From Cryptomeria japonica (Eukaryota > Streptophyta > Pinopsida > Cupressales > Cupressaceae), in assembly GCF_030272615.1 (NCBI RefSeq), contig NC_081405.1, positions 26,366,272-26,430,271 on the forward strand: a DNA stretch of 64,000 nt, read 5' to 3'. This document shows, in pieces, positions 36,135 to 48,636 of the stretch; position 1 is the stretch's first letter; the number at the start of each line of letters is the position of its first letter. Both the position numbers and the translations under genes were made by a program. The notes under the pieces were generated by a model. The model made no database searches. It worked only from the letters and a program-made list of their open reading frames with translations, and had not been told where the DNA came from.

Positions 36135-37300
36135 ATAAGGACACTGAATCTTGTTTCTTACTAGACCATGAAACCAATTTCTTACCCAAAAAGAATGCAT
36201 TACCGAAGGTACTCTTTCGGTCATCAACATCACCAACCCAATAAGAATCAGTGTAAGCACATAACATGAAATCATCATTCCTTGGATACCACAAACCATA
36301 ATCCACAGGTCCCTTCAACTAATTGAATATCCTCTTTATAATAGTGACGTGACTCTCTTTCGGATTAGCTTGATATCTAGCAGCCATGCACACAACATGC
36401 ATAATGTCAGGTCTAGTCTGAGTCAAGTATAACATTCAACCAACCATAGATCTATATAAAGACCGATTAGGTTTCAGAGATTCATCATTTATAGATAATT
36501 TGCAGCTAGTCACCATAGGATTTCCAACCAGTTTAGAGTCATCTAGCCCAAACTTCTTCAACAATTCCTTCACATACTTAATTTGAGATATAAAAATACC
36601 TTTTCCAGTCTGTGAAATCTGCAATCCTAAGAAAAATTTCATGTCTCCTATCATAGACATCTCAAATTCTTTCTACATATCACCGACAAATTTCATAGTC
36701 AAGTCATCATCTCCTCCAAAAATAATATCATCAACAAAGACTTCAGCAATTAGGATGTTATCATTCTCAATCTTAAAATACAAGTTACTATCAGCAATAC
36801 CTTTATTAAATCCTAACTTCAACAAGTCCTTATCCAATCTAGCATGCCAGGCTATAGGGGTTTGTTTCAATCCATAAAGAGCTTTCTTCAGTTTCCATAC
36901 CATGTCTCTATCATCTGATAATGAAAATCCATCAGGTTATTGAATGTACACTTCTTCCTCAAGATCACCATTCAGAAAAGCTAACTTGCCCTCCATCTGA
37001 TATACCTTGAAATCCTTATAGGTAGCATATGCAAGCAATAGTCTAATGGATTCAAGTCTAGCTACCAGAGCAAAAGTCTCCTCATAATCAATCCCTTCTT
37101 TATGTTAATATCCTTTGCATACCAATCTTGATTTATTTTTGACAACTTCACCGACTTCATTTAATTTGTTCTTGAATACCCATTTAGTACCAATCACATT
37201 CTTATCTTTAGGTCTAGGCACAAGCTCCCATGTGTTATTCTTTTCAATCTGATTCAATTCTTCTTCCATAGCCCTTATCCAATTGTCATCTTTGCAAGCT
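36135..37300 (-). pseudogene. Element B reverse transcriptase and start of RNase H
   Basis: Minus-strand RT: DDNWIRAMEEELNQIEKN, GTKWVFKNKLNE, then [18 protein letters not shown], the catalytic FVDDIIFGGDDD (about 36710) and MKFFLGLQISQ. RNase H begins with YTDSYWVGD and stops at SVSL, exactly where element A inserted. Several in-frame stops are present (for example near 36430 and 36320). Confidence 0.9.
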
Positions 37301-37304
37301 TTAG

Positions 37305-38566
37305 TAAGATTTAGGGAAGATAGATGGATTCTGGATAAACCTCTAGAGAAAATTCCAATCCTTAAAGATTGGAAAGACTGGTTCAAAAATAGGTTTGGTG
37401 AGTTGGTCAGAGATTACTGGAGAAATGGGAACTGGATTGATTTTAGCCAGCAGTGCCCGGGGCTCAAGTTCCTTCAGATAGTTCTCTCTGCTAAAATCCC
37501 TAGAGACAACAAAGATGACAAATTGATATGGAGGGAAACCCTGGATGGGAAATATTCTGTTTCCTCAACTATGGCAATTCATAATGATCCAGTGGAAGAA
37601 ATTCCCATCTGGGCTAAAGTTTGGAACAAGAAGTTAGTTCCAAAGGTTAATATCTTCTTTTGGATTTCCATCCAAAATAAGGTTTTAACCTTGGACAACC
37701 TTCATAAAAGAGGTTTTATTTTTCCTAATAGGTGTTCTATTTGTTGCAGGGAAGAAGAGATGGCTTGCCATATTCTCAATCAATGCACTTTTACTCAGGA
37801 TATCTGGAAAATCATCTTGAGCAGGTGGGACCTGTGCTAGGTTTTCCCGAACTCCCTTGGGGATTCCTGGCAACAAAGGCAATGCCCTAATTCTAATCCT
37901 AAAATTGTGGAGACTTGGAGAATCACTCTGCCAATTGTAATATGGAATATCTGGAAAGAGCGTAACAATAGGATTTTTAGGGATAAAAGGGCTATTCCTG
38001 AAGTGGTGGCAGATAAAATTTTTAGGAGTATTTTTGAATGCCTCTATGGCACTGATCATGGACCTGCAGCTAAAGATGACTTCAAAGATAGGTGGAACCT
38101 CTCTACCACTACTACCAGCAAGGAAACTGGAAGAGAAGGTCTCATTTGGTGTTTTCCTCCTCAGGGGTGGATTAAGGCTAACTTTGATGGGGCCTCTAAA
38201 GGGAATCTGGGTAAAGCTAGATATGGGGGCATTGTAAGGAATTTTGCTGGAAGTTGTTTAAAGGCGATGGTTGGTCCTCTAGGAAATCAAACTAGCCATT
38301 TTTTCGAAGCCTCTGCCGCCCTGAACACCTTAATTTTAGCCAAAAATCTTAATTATGATAAATTATGGCTTGAGGGAGATTCACTTAATATTATTATGTG
38401 TTTAAAGGGGGAGTCAGAGCCTTCTTGGTCAATTGAAAATATCATCATGAAAGCTAGGGAGATCATTGCAAGTTTTAAAGAAATTATTATTCAACATGCC
38501 TTCAGAGAGAAAAAAAGTGTAGCGAATCGTTTAGTGAATATAGGAGTTAACTATGACTCCCAATAG
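37305..38566 (+). pseudogene. LINE ORF2 C-terminus: RT zinc-binding domain and RNase H
   Basis: One frame with a single stop at about 37838. The zf-RVT part includes KVNIFFWISIQNKVLTLDNL and CSICCREEEMACHILNQC; a WKERNNRIFRDK linker follows. RNase H of the plant LINE type has GWIKANFDGASKGN (first Asp), then EASAALNTLILAKN and LWLEGDSLNIIMCL, ending near 38566. The endonuclease and RT catalytic domains are absent, so it is 5' truncated. Confidence 0.85.
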
Positions 38567-38651
38567 ATTTGGCACACGGAGGATCTCAATTTAAACATAA
38601 AAGAGTTCCTTAGAAAGGACCGTTATATGGGGAGAGAAGGACAATTTAATC

Positions 38652-40383
38652 ATGACAGGTAAAAAGAATTATTTATGCCTTGTTGGAAAGGTCATCATTA
38701 CTTGGCAAAGCGGCAGATCTCCAACAATCTTTAATAATTTTCCACACGCTTTGTGGGTAACCCGGTTCAAAATCTCAAGCAACTTTGGGAAAGAAGGAAT
38801 TAGTTTGCAGAGAAACAGAGCAGATAGCCTAAATCCGAAGATGGGAGGTGACCTGAGGCAGGAGGAACCAGATAATACGCTGACTTGGAAAGCGATGCTT
38901 AAAGTCTGGGCAAAACTAGAAAAGGGTTCTCTCACCAGCTTCATGTAGAAGCTCATGGACTATGACAAAGGTAGGGTTAACCTCGCCGTTTCCAAGATTT
39001 CTAAAAACTGGTCTAATGGCTCTTTTAAAATCTATGGAGTTAAGTTTAAGCTAGACGCTGGGCTCATATCTACTGTAACTGGAATGCCCCACACCGGGCT
39101 TAATTTCTTTCGAGACCTTAAAGTCTCCAACAATGCGGTCAATCTATTCCCACGGAAAGAGAAAGAAAGGGTTAAAACCGACAAAGCTACTGGGGGCTAC
39201 TAGGAAGCTGCAAACATCAAGAAATTGTGGGCTGGATTCTGAATGCAATTATATAATACATCACGGTTGAAGGTCGTTTCTCCAGGGCCCACACCTACCA
39301 TTTCATTCTCTTAAACCATTTCAGACACGAAAAAAAGGTATCCCTACCCTACTACCTTTTTAGGTCACTCTCCAGGTCCCTCAATAAACATAGGAATAAC
39401 CCTTCCAACCCGATTCTCCACTGCGGGCTTTTGCTGCTCATCTATGAGCATTGCAAAACCCTCGCCCTGCTGAAAAATAAGAGGATTTTTGCCTCTTCGG
39501 GTAAGAGAAAGATGGAAGAAGGAGACTCCAACAAGGAGAAGGCATCCTCTATCCAAAAAAGGAAAAGTGCCTCTGGGTTGGAAACAAAGGAAATTGAAAA
39601 GGAAAGTAGTGAAATGGAGACAGACAACTCCAACAGTGAAGACAACTGGAAAGATGAGGAGCTGGGTAATGAGGAAGAAAGTGGTGATAATGAGCCTGGT
39701 CATGAAAGCCCTATCCTTAGTGATTTCCTTGGTAAGGATAATAGCCATCCGATGGAGGAAGTGGATTTCAAGGATAACGAGGAAACTGATGTGAATTCTG
39801 AGAGGGGAATGAACAAAGATTCTGAGAAGACCTGACTAAGGATAGGGTTAGCGAGGATAAGGAAAGTGCAGGTAAAGGGCTAATCTTGGATAACCTCAAG
39901 AAACTCTCTAAGGTGAGAATGGACTACAACAAATGGACCTATGAGCTCCTGAAGAACCTAGAAAAAAAGGGGAAAAATATGGATGAGAAGAGGGAGGATG
40001 AAAACAAAGAGTAGATAAACTAGAAGCAAAATATGGAGGATAAGGTTAAATTGCTGGAAGATGGGAAGGAAGCGATGAAAAATCTTATGGGCGTTATCCT
40101 GAGTTTCCTTTCTACTGTCATTAAAAACCTGGAGGATATCGCTAAGGTCATTGATCAAACCTGCTCTCCAAAACCGGTTGTGGAACTTGACTTGGATGAA
40201 GAGACCATCTAGACTGGTAGCGATGATGCTACTTTGGTGGGTGGCACTACGAAGAGGACCAGGGCTAGTGTCAAGAAAGTTGTGGCTGCTTCTGCAAAGG
40301 ATCTCCCTAATCTCAGGGATAACATCAAAGAGTTGCATGAAATTAGCAACACTCTGGCAAAAGCTCTGGAAAAAATCAACTAG
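38652..40383 (+). pseudogene. Extra ORF downstream of the LINE RNase H (ORF2-like accessory family)
   Basis: A coherent but damaged coding sequence of about 570 residues. The first part is in one frame (38652-39215; stops at 38946 and 39201), then shifts to a second frame that stays largely open to 40383. Visible pieces: FKIYGVKFKLDAGLISTVTG, AHTYHFILLNHFRH, VSLPYYLFRSLSRSLNKHR, then the hydrophobic PILHCGLLLLIYEH. A long Lys/Glu-rich coiled-coil-like tail follows (SSGKRKMEEGD onward) and ends LAKALEKIN. I do not recognise the fold. The LFRSLSRSL-hydrophobic block resembles that in ORF2 of element C and the ORF at 62014. Not typical of plant LINEs. Confidence 0.6.
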
Positions 40384-40553
40384 TTTCTCTTCTGGACTCT
40401 GGATGGCCTGTTGGCTTTGTGGGGTTTTTTCTGGTTTTCTATGGTTTTTTGCTGGTTTTTCACTGGTCTGTTCTTTTTTGTTTCTCGTCACTATGTTGTT
40501 TAAGTTCTTCTTGTAAAGGGTTTTGAGGTCCCTTCAAAACCTGCTTTTACCTT

Positions 40554-43224
40554 AATCAAAAACATCTTTAGGTTCAATTTTAGAAATCAAACATACCTCT
40601 TCAACAACTAGCCTTCTTTTAGTCATCACACCTTTATTTTTATGACCAATAATCTAATTTTTCAGAATGATTCAATCTTACATACCTCAGAGTCTTCAGA
40701 TTACTCTAATTTTTAGGTTCTTGCACCTCTCCATTGGCAGCAACAATATCCGGATTAACTGTCTCTACCAAATCATTTTGCTTTAATTCTTTAGTCTAAA
40801 TAAGCGTTAGAACAACATGCTGACCATCATCATATCTGCATGCTCTGATATATTTTCCATAGTTCTCATCAACCTTCACATTTGCACTTTCCACTATCTT
40901 TCTTAGCATCTTATTGTAGCATTGGTAGGCTTTGCTCTTTGTTGAATATCCCTAGAAAATTCCTTCTTGACTTCTTGCATCAAACTTTCCTATATCCTCA
41001 TCTCTCTTGATATAACACTTGCTACCAATTTTTTTGAAATATCTCACAGTAGGAACATGTCCAAACCATAGCTTATAAGGAGTCTCACCGATATCACCTG
41101 TTATATGTACTCGGTTGAATGTGTAAACAACAATGCTAACAACTTCTCTCCAACATATCTTCAAAACATTCTCTTCAATCAACATAGTCCTTGCAGCATC
41201 CAAGATAGTTTTGTTCTTCCTTTCAACAATTCAATTTTGTTGTGGGGTTCTAGGAGTAGATAAATGTCTTCTAATCCCATGCTTCTCACAAAATGAATCA
41301 AACTCACCAGAACAAAATTATCCTTTCTATCAGATCTCAAACATTTCACCTTCAGTCCTATCTCAGTCTTAACCTTTGCTTTGAATATCTTGAATTTGTC
41401 CAATGCTTCTGGTTTCTCCTTCAAAAAGACAACCCACATCATCTTGGAATAATCATCAATTAGTAACATAAAATATTTGTCACCTTGCACACTTCTAATG
41501 TTTGTAGGTCCACATAGGTCAGTATGCACAAGATCTAGCAATCCATCAAATGTATACTACTTACTCTTGAAATAAATTCTTATTTGCTTACCCATTTGAC
41601 ATTCCTTACATATTGGATTAGCAGGCTTAACAATTTTAGGCAAATCTCCAATAGCTTGTGTAGAACTGATCTTAATCATTGAATTAAAATTAGCATGACA
41701 CATTCTCCTAGGCCACAACCAACTTTCATCAATCTGAGCAATCAAGCAACTTTTCTCACCAACATTCAAATGAAAGATATTACCTCCAGTCTTAGTTCCG
41801 GATACAATCTCTATACCAGAGGCATTTAGGATCTTGCATTTACCATTCTTGAATTTCAAATCACAACCTTTGTCAACCATCTATCCAACACTCAAAATAT
41901 TATGCTTCAAACCTTCAACATACAAGACATCATTGATATTATGCTTACCATCAAAGGAAATAGAACCTCTACCACAGATCACACAGGCTTTGTCATCTCC
42001 AAATCTTACTATTCCACCATCATACCTTTCCATGCTCAAAAATTTGCTTTTACATATGATGTGAACAACCATTGTCAATCACCCATTCATCTTTTTCTTC
42101 TACTTTAGTAGCTAAAGCTTTCTCCTCAAAAGTGCAACTTGTGGAATCAACAGGTACCGGTCCATCTTCTTTGATAGCAATAAACACCACTTCATCTCCT
42201 TCTGATTCTTCATCTGTAACACCTTCATCAGCAACATAATAATAGTTCTTTTGATGCTTATACTTCTGGTTAGGCTTATAAGACTTATCATACTTCTAAT
42301 GATTCTCATATCTATCATTCCTATCATGCTTATCAAATTTGTCATGCCTTTCATATTTAGACATTCTCTCTGGTCATCTAGAAGCAAAATTTCCTATCTT
42401 ATTGAAAGAGAAACATTTTAGAGGCAATTTTCCATCATACTTACCATCTCCCTTAGGCAATCTTTGAGAAATTAATGCTTCAAGCTCATCCAATTCTCTT
42501 TCTTGCTCTTCCATCTCTCTTCTCTCTCTTTCATATCTGTATATTCTGCATTCATCGGGATCATAAATCTGTTTTTCGATTATAGATGCTCTAAATGTTG
42601 TCTCAGAATTTCCATGTGATTCACCAAATTCGCTTAGTTCAAATGCAACAATATTTCCAACCAACATATCTCTTGTTATTGTAGTCACACTCCAAATCTC
42701 ATCAATAGTAGCTACCTTATGTTTGTAAGCAAGAGGCAAAGATCTCAGCACCTTAGCAACATTTCATCTTCAAGGGTTCCACCCGCACATCTGATACCAA
42801 GGACAAGGTCATTCACCTTAGCCATAAAGGTGTTTATGTTCTCATCTTCTCCCATCTTCGACATCTCATTTTTTCCTTTCAAACTCTACAACATAGCAAC
42901 TTTTACTTGTTTGTCTCCTTCATACAACGTCTCAAGTTTTTCCCAGATTTCATGTGTAGTTTGAAGTTCCATTACATTAGTCATCTCTGAATCGGTCAGG
43001 GCACTCATCAATGCTTCCTTCACTCTAATATTATGTTCAACTTCCTTGATCTCATCAGCAGTAACCGATCCATTTTGAGGAACAAAATAGGCATTCTTTG
43101 TGATTTTCCAATAATCTTCTCCAAGACATCTCAAGTGCACCTCCATCCGATTCTTCCATATAGAATACTTACTTCCATCAAATATCAGACTCATTTTGTT
43201 AAAGATAACACCTCCATTTTCCAT
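40554..43224 (-). pseudogene. Element B gag, protease and integrase part
   Basis: The ATG at 43224 opens a copia gag (MENGGVIFNKMSLIFDGSKY), followed by LESLYEGDKQVK-type UBN2 sequence, a degraded knuckle near 42400 and the protease region (VRFGDDKACV, about 42020). The GAG-pre-integrase zinc region lies near 41600-41700 (CKECQMGKQ) and the integrase core near 41180-41530 (LDLVHTDLCGP, CLRSDR). The integrase C-terminal part (CWREVV, FNRVHI) is at 40950-41200. Many stops and shifts are present, so it is not translatable as one protein. The reading continues at 37300 after the LINE insertion. Confidence 0.85.
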
Positions 43225-43280
43225 CCCGGATCTCCTTAGGCGGTTAAGCTTCTTTCAGAGGATCTAGCACTGATACCAAT

Positions 43281-46200
43281 TGTTGGCAACAACAATGACG
43301 GGAAACTGAGAGGGGGGGTAAATCAATTTTCTACCGGATCTACAAACTTAACCACAAATACAAATCCGATTGTTGGCATTAGATTGTCATTGATGTCAAA
43401 AATTGAGAAGATGTAGAGACATCCACTAGACAGAGATGCAACATGATGAATGCCCTAGATGAAGATCAGGTTTGGTTGAGATGGTGTACTAGTCTCAGAT
43501 TGGCAGAGTTGAGCAATTGTGAGTGCTCAAGTGTGGAGATAAGATTGGACATAGATGTTCGATGATCTATATCCTAAAGGAAGATCAGATTGGTTGAAGG
43601 TGTGTTGTTGTGGTGTTGATGAAGAGCAGATTAATTCATGTTGTCAGAGTTGAGCATAACTTATTGTATGCAAGCAAGCTAAATAAGTATGGAACGTGCA
43701 TGTAGTCAAAAGCCACAAAAAATAAAGAATAAAATGAGGTAAGATATTTGGAATGTAATTGGATAAAGTGACAAAGGCAATAGAACTGTGAAGGCACTGA
43801 GAAAATTGGAATGGCTCAAAAAATATATTGTTGCAATACAAAAATCCCACCATGTTATCTACATGCAAAAGGGCACCTGAGTTTATTGATGAGAGATCTT
43901 ATTTTTGCAAGATACCTTGAATGCCTAGAAGATCAATTGAGTTTTGTTGATAAAGTTTCTATAAATAGGTTGTGGCAAACCCAATGTGTTTATTTCCACA
44001 TGCACAGATAGAGAATAGAGGATGGTTGTCGTTTCATAGGTCAACATGTTTGTGTTGACCAAAGATGGCTGGCAAAAAGAAGAGTATATATCACATTGTG
44101 TTTATCACCATGACGTAAAACAGGGCAACTCCATGTGGCGCTCAAGCGAAGTTCTACGGCATAGAGAAAAGAAGACTATCAAAAAGATGTGGAATTTCAA
44201 CACATGGCAAGCGTGCATGAACTGTGGACCAAATACCACAAACAAAAAGAGTAGATCATACAATGTGTTTTACACCATGCCTCGCAAACCCGCAATCAAG
44301 AAGATAGATGAAAGATGATTTCACGGGATAATGGAATAGAGGAAGGCGCACAGTCCCGCCATCCCGCAGGTGTTGTTTGAATGGTTGAGAACATGATGTG
44401 TTTTCTACAAACTGTCGACACAGAAGCGGTGCACTCAGCATTTGACCAAGTTTGACCCAACGATTTAAAAGGAGATGTGAAGACGTGGCATGTACAAGAC
44501 AAATCAAAGATTGTTGTTAAGATATGGGTGCTGAGAAAATGATAGCTAGATTTTTTCATTTATGAGAATAAGTGTTGCATGCAAAGATCTCTCTAGAATG
44601 CTGAATTAACTGAATGAGTTTAGAAAGAATGTGATACGAAAGGCAGAAAATTAGAAAGATAAAATTAAGGCAAATCTTTTTGCTATTTCTGGGAAGTGCT
44701 TTTTGAATTTTCTTTTGGAGGGAAAATTCTAAGAAGTAAAAGGATTATGATCAATTGGGTGTAAGTTGTTGAAGAAATGGTGAAGTGATGAGTGTGTGTT
44801 GAAAAAAGGCAAATTGAAGTGTGTTTTTGCAGACGAAAGAGAAGTAAGAAAACAAAGTGTAAGAAATACAAGGTGTATTTCACACTGCACAGAGTAGAGT
44901 AAGAGATAAGCAAAGAGCAAAGATTTGATTAGAACAAAGATAAGAAGAGATGGTGAAAAGACAAGATAGAGTGCAAAGTGCTATTGCATAGATCAAAAGA
45001 GTTGGGGAAAAGACAAATAGAGTGTAGAGAGCTATTGCAGAGATCAGAAAAAAGGAGACAAAGCATGTAAGCTGAAAAGAGCAGTTTCAGTTTCAGGTGT
45101 GGAAAACACATCATGTTAGAAAACATCATTTGTAATGAGGTATTCAATATGTATCTATTTTAAATACTTTTTAATCATCTGAGTGGGTGCTAAGATCAGG
45201 GGTTGGTGCCCATAAAAAATTAGGGGTTGGTGCCTACAAAAACTAGGGGTTGGTGCTCCTTTGGGTTGGTGCCCATAAACATTGTAATAAGATTTGCTTG
45301 TGTGGCTAGATTGGAGCACTAGACTCCATCATTTCTCACTGAGGTTTTTCCTACAATGGGTTTTCCTCATATATCTTGTGTTATGGGATTGCTTTCTATG
45401 TGTGTGTGAATTTTAGTTTGATATCCTTGCTCATAGTTTATTGATCATTGTTATTAGAGCTTTAGTCTTTTAGAAAGTGCAAGTTTTGAGTTACCACTGA
45501 TTCACCCCCCCATCTCTTAGTGATCCATTTATTTTCCTTCACTGATAAGCTACATCAACAACACAGATAAGCAAATTAATGGCACCACACACAACCAATT
45601 TTGACGTGGAAAACCCGGTTAAGGGAAAAACCATGGTGGGAACCTACCCACAGTAAAATGATACTCTACAGTAGTATGTGAAAATATTACAATTGGGAAT
45701 GCACATGCATTCATGCACACTTCCTAGAGCTCACTATTCAAAATATAATAACCCAGAAGGCTACAACCCTCAGGGAAGTCTCACTGACTAACAACAAGAT
45801 TCAAACTGCAATCCCGAAGGAATGAACTACAATAATAGCATCTCCAAATGTCTGATGACAGTTCCAGTTAAGCACATATGTCTTCTCTACAACACCAATC
45901 TCCATAGAAAGATAAATTTTCTTAAGCACCATATATAACACTCCCTGATAATGCAGACACAACCTCGATACCCAAATTACATGACAATATCACCTATTTA
46001 TACAATTCATCAACCTTGACAACAAGGTCGACTAAAGCCTCAACTCACAATTACAAAATTACATCACATGATACAAAGATCGACCACCAAACCAATATAA
46101 TGATATACATGACATAACATGGACCTAAATCAAATCTCCAAATGCTCATCTCTACCAGTAATCATGCCAAGATCAACTACAATATGCTACACAACCAAAA

Positions 46201-46766
46201 AAACCACATAACATGAAGAACATCATCGACTCAACAAAATCACCAAAAACTTGCACAATGATCAATGAGGATCATCAAAACAAATAGGACACAATTAGGA
46301 AACACCAACAAGCACGTTAGAGTCATCAACAATAGCTGCACCAACACCACTTATCAAATCTTCATCGATCAACATCTAAAACTCAATAACACTCAATCAA
46401 CAAGAACTATCACAAAGAAAGATAACTTGTGGAGCACCAAACCACGAACCATCTGAAATAAAGATACACAAGACCATCCCAAACAATCTCCCAAAATCTT
46501 AGCTCAATCTCTGATCACACCGAAATATATTGGAGGAAATATTGAACTATGCAAAGCACTGATCAGAAAAGCAATTGCATACCAGATCATATGATATGAT
46601 CAATTAAGATTTTCAGATCACTGAAACCAATACATAAAGATATAATGACACTATAAATACTCCATACAACAAACCATGATCCCAATAAACCAATCTGCAA
46701 ATACCAAAGCAATAATATGTTGACATCAATGACAACAACATATCCTAGCAGAAACAATGTCCAATA
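43281..46766 (-). repeat. Element B, 5' LTR, interrupted at 43371-45541
   Basis: The two parts (43281-43370 and 45542-46766) together match 27727-28821. The outer terminus reads TATTGGACATTG, a one-base change from TGTTGG. Confidence 0.85.
43371..45541 (+). mobile_element. Solo LTR inside element B 5' LTR
   Basis: 2171 bp, TGTTGGCATTAG...TTTTCCTTCA. Flanked by CCGAT (43366-43370) and CTGAT (45542-45546), a 5-bp duplication with one change. The uninterrupted LTR of B shows the empty site. Near the 3' end are GAGGTTTTTCCTACAATGGG and a CACCCCCCCATCTC tract typical of the LTRs here. No coding domain. Short ORFs inside (for example 43811-44318) are not genes. Confidence 0.85.
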
Positions 46767-47127
46767 GTTACACCAAATAATGAATAGATAAAAAATTAGA
46801 CAGACTTGCACTATCAAACATAAAAAAGAAGAAAAGAAAAAAAAAATGTCAGGTTGGAGTCACAATGCTTCTTCATTAATAAATACGTGTATAAACACAC
46901 ATATGTGTGCATGTATATATTTATGTGAATGTCACAACTTGGCATCATGGATGATCCTAAAATAGCATGAACGGTAGAAAATAAAAAAGGGATCAACTCA
47001 ACCTTCAAAACCATCATCATAACTTCAATTGCTTGCACCATATGTAGATGAGATTAAAAGAAGAGGTAAATCAAAATAAGGAACTAGTAAAAAGTCAAAT
47101 AGGCCTAAAATTAGATTGGATAAACAA
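46767..47127. other. Short flank right of element B, with the second copy of the flanking repeat
   Basis: 46930-47066 matches 27578-27721. The remainder is A-rich without features. Confidence 0.55.
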
Positions 47128-47170
<43 letters not shown>

Positions 47171-47171
47171 A
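47128..47171. repeat. Compound microsatellite (CT)9(CA)13
   Basis: Uninterrupted CT repeat followed directly by CA repeat. 47172-47653 beyond it is AT-rich with no gene. Confidence 0.95.
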
Positions 47172-47653
47172 TATGTAAGTATGCATGCATAATAAAAGCT
47201 AGAATGATTTTTGATGGAATGTAAGTATGCTCCAAATGTTTGATTGCTTGATTGATTGATGAAATGAGACAAGAAAACTCTTTTATATAGATCCTCTAAG
47301 AAATAGATGATTGAGATTAAGAGGCAAACATGATAAAAGAATGACCATGATCTCATAGGTAAATGTGACCAATAGGATAAATGGGTAGGTAAAAATGAAG
47401 GGAAGAGATTAAGAGGTGGAAATATAGAAGATAAGGATGAATAAGATTAAGGGGTTAAATAAAAATGGAGGGCTAATATTAAAGAGTAGGTATTTTAAAA
47501 AAACATGTTGTCATGTGGATAAGAAGGAAAGCTAAATAAATTAGTTAAATAAATAAATAATATTTATTTATTTATTTTTGCTCATTAAGAGGCATAAGCC
47601 AAGGAATGTATTAATATATTTGAAAATATTACATATTTCTTACATGTATCAAA

Positions 47654-48460
47654 TGTTAGGATTCCCACAGATACTGAGAGGCGGGGGGGGTGAATCAGTA
47701 TCTAACCGGTTAAAAGATTTTCTTAACTTAAAACATGTAGAGCATATTAATACTATGTACCGGTAAACAAAAAGTAATGCAATAAACAGAGATAAAAACA
47801 ACCACATGAAAAACACACCATAACACAAGGATTTAACGAGGAAACCCGGTGTGGGAAAAACCTCGGTGGGATTTGTGACCCACAATATTCACTTACTGGC
47901 CAATAAGAGAATATTACTGCTACAAGAGGGGCCTGCACATAAAAGAATGCCAAGTGCCTAGAGCTCACTGCTCAAATATAAAATAGGAAGTCTCACTTAC
48001 TTACAAAATGGATTATATAAATCCAGTGTCTTGTACTGCTTCAAAATAGCATCTATAATGCCAGATCCAGTACCGGTTTCTGCTCTGCTTCTTACATAAA
48101 CCCTTAACCTATAAATCGCATAATAGGTCTGCCTTATTTTGCCTAATTACATTCCTCTTACTTACACAAAATGTTCTACAATGACCTCTCTTATATAAGA
48201 GTCATTTTACAACTTGCCAAGTCGGCTTACAATGATTTTACAAATAATAAACAAAATATATTACAACAAAAATCCTGTCGGCCTCTATGCCAGTATGCTT
48301 CCTTTCACTGCCGGTGCTGATGACCTAAGTGCCAGTGTAGAGTCTGATCTTGCTAGTGCTGGTGGAATGCCTTGCCGGTGTCATAGGATTGTAAGGTTGC
48401 CATCAATGACAAAACCTTTAATCACCTACAATGTCTCATTGGAGTGTGCATATGCCAACA
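47654..48460 (-). repeat. Element C, 3' LTR
   Basis: 807 bp; matches 53401-54211 closely. Differences include a few substitutions and the length of a G run. Confidence 0.9.
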
Positions 48461-48636
48461 ATCTCCCCCTTTGGCATTGATGGCAACACTCATGAGAAAA
48501 TTCCAAAACTTGTAATCCAAAAATTGTTTCAAAAAATGTGTACCAAAAATATATGAGCTCCCCCTGAGCAGATAAGTCTTTTGCTGATTATTTTCTCATA
48601 CTACTACTCCCCCTTTGGCATCAATGACAAAGGTTG

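Larger units (their letters stand above)
37300..40553 (+). mobile_element. 5'-truncated LINE inserted in element B
   Basis: Starts abruptly within the LINE reverse transcriptase C-terminal region (VRFREDRWILDKPL) and runs through the RT zinc-binding domain, RNase H and a further ORF. The 3' end, TTTTGAGGTCCCTTCAAAACC...TTAATCAAAAAC, resembles plant L1-type LINE tails. Element B reading frames on either side align with spacing typical of copia, so the insert fell between integrase and RT. Boundaries are good to about 10 bases; no convincing long target duplication was found. Confidence 0.75.
27727..46766 (-). mobile_element. Element B: copia retrotransposon carrying three later insertions
   Basis: Minus-strand Ty1/copia element: 5' LTR 43281-46766 (interrupted), primer site TTGGTATCAGTGC just below 43280, gag-pol 43224 down to 29128, polypurine tract AAAGGGGGAGAT (complement of 28822-28833), 3' LTR 27727-28821. 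Nested inside are element A (29483-36134), a LINE part (about 37300-40553) and a solo LTR (43371-45541). Subtracting these leaves about 7 kb, normal for copia. Flanking pentamers GTTGT/GTTAC are an imperfect target duplication. Domain order gag-protease-integrase-RT-RNase H defines copia. Confidence 0.9.

Noticed and set aside
37283-37386. Element B ORF read through the LINE junction as one protein
   Set aside because: It is a chance fusion across the insertion boundary on the opposite strand.
43811-44318. Two small plus-strand ORFs
   Set aside because: They lie wholly inside a solo LTR and have no domain or conserved frame.
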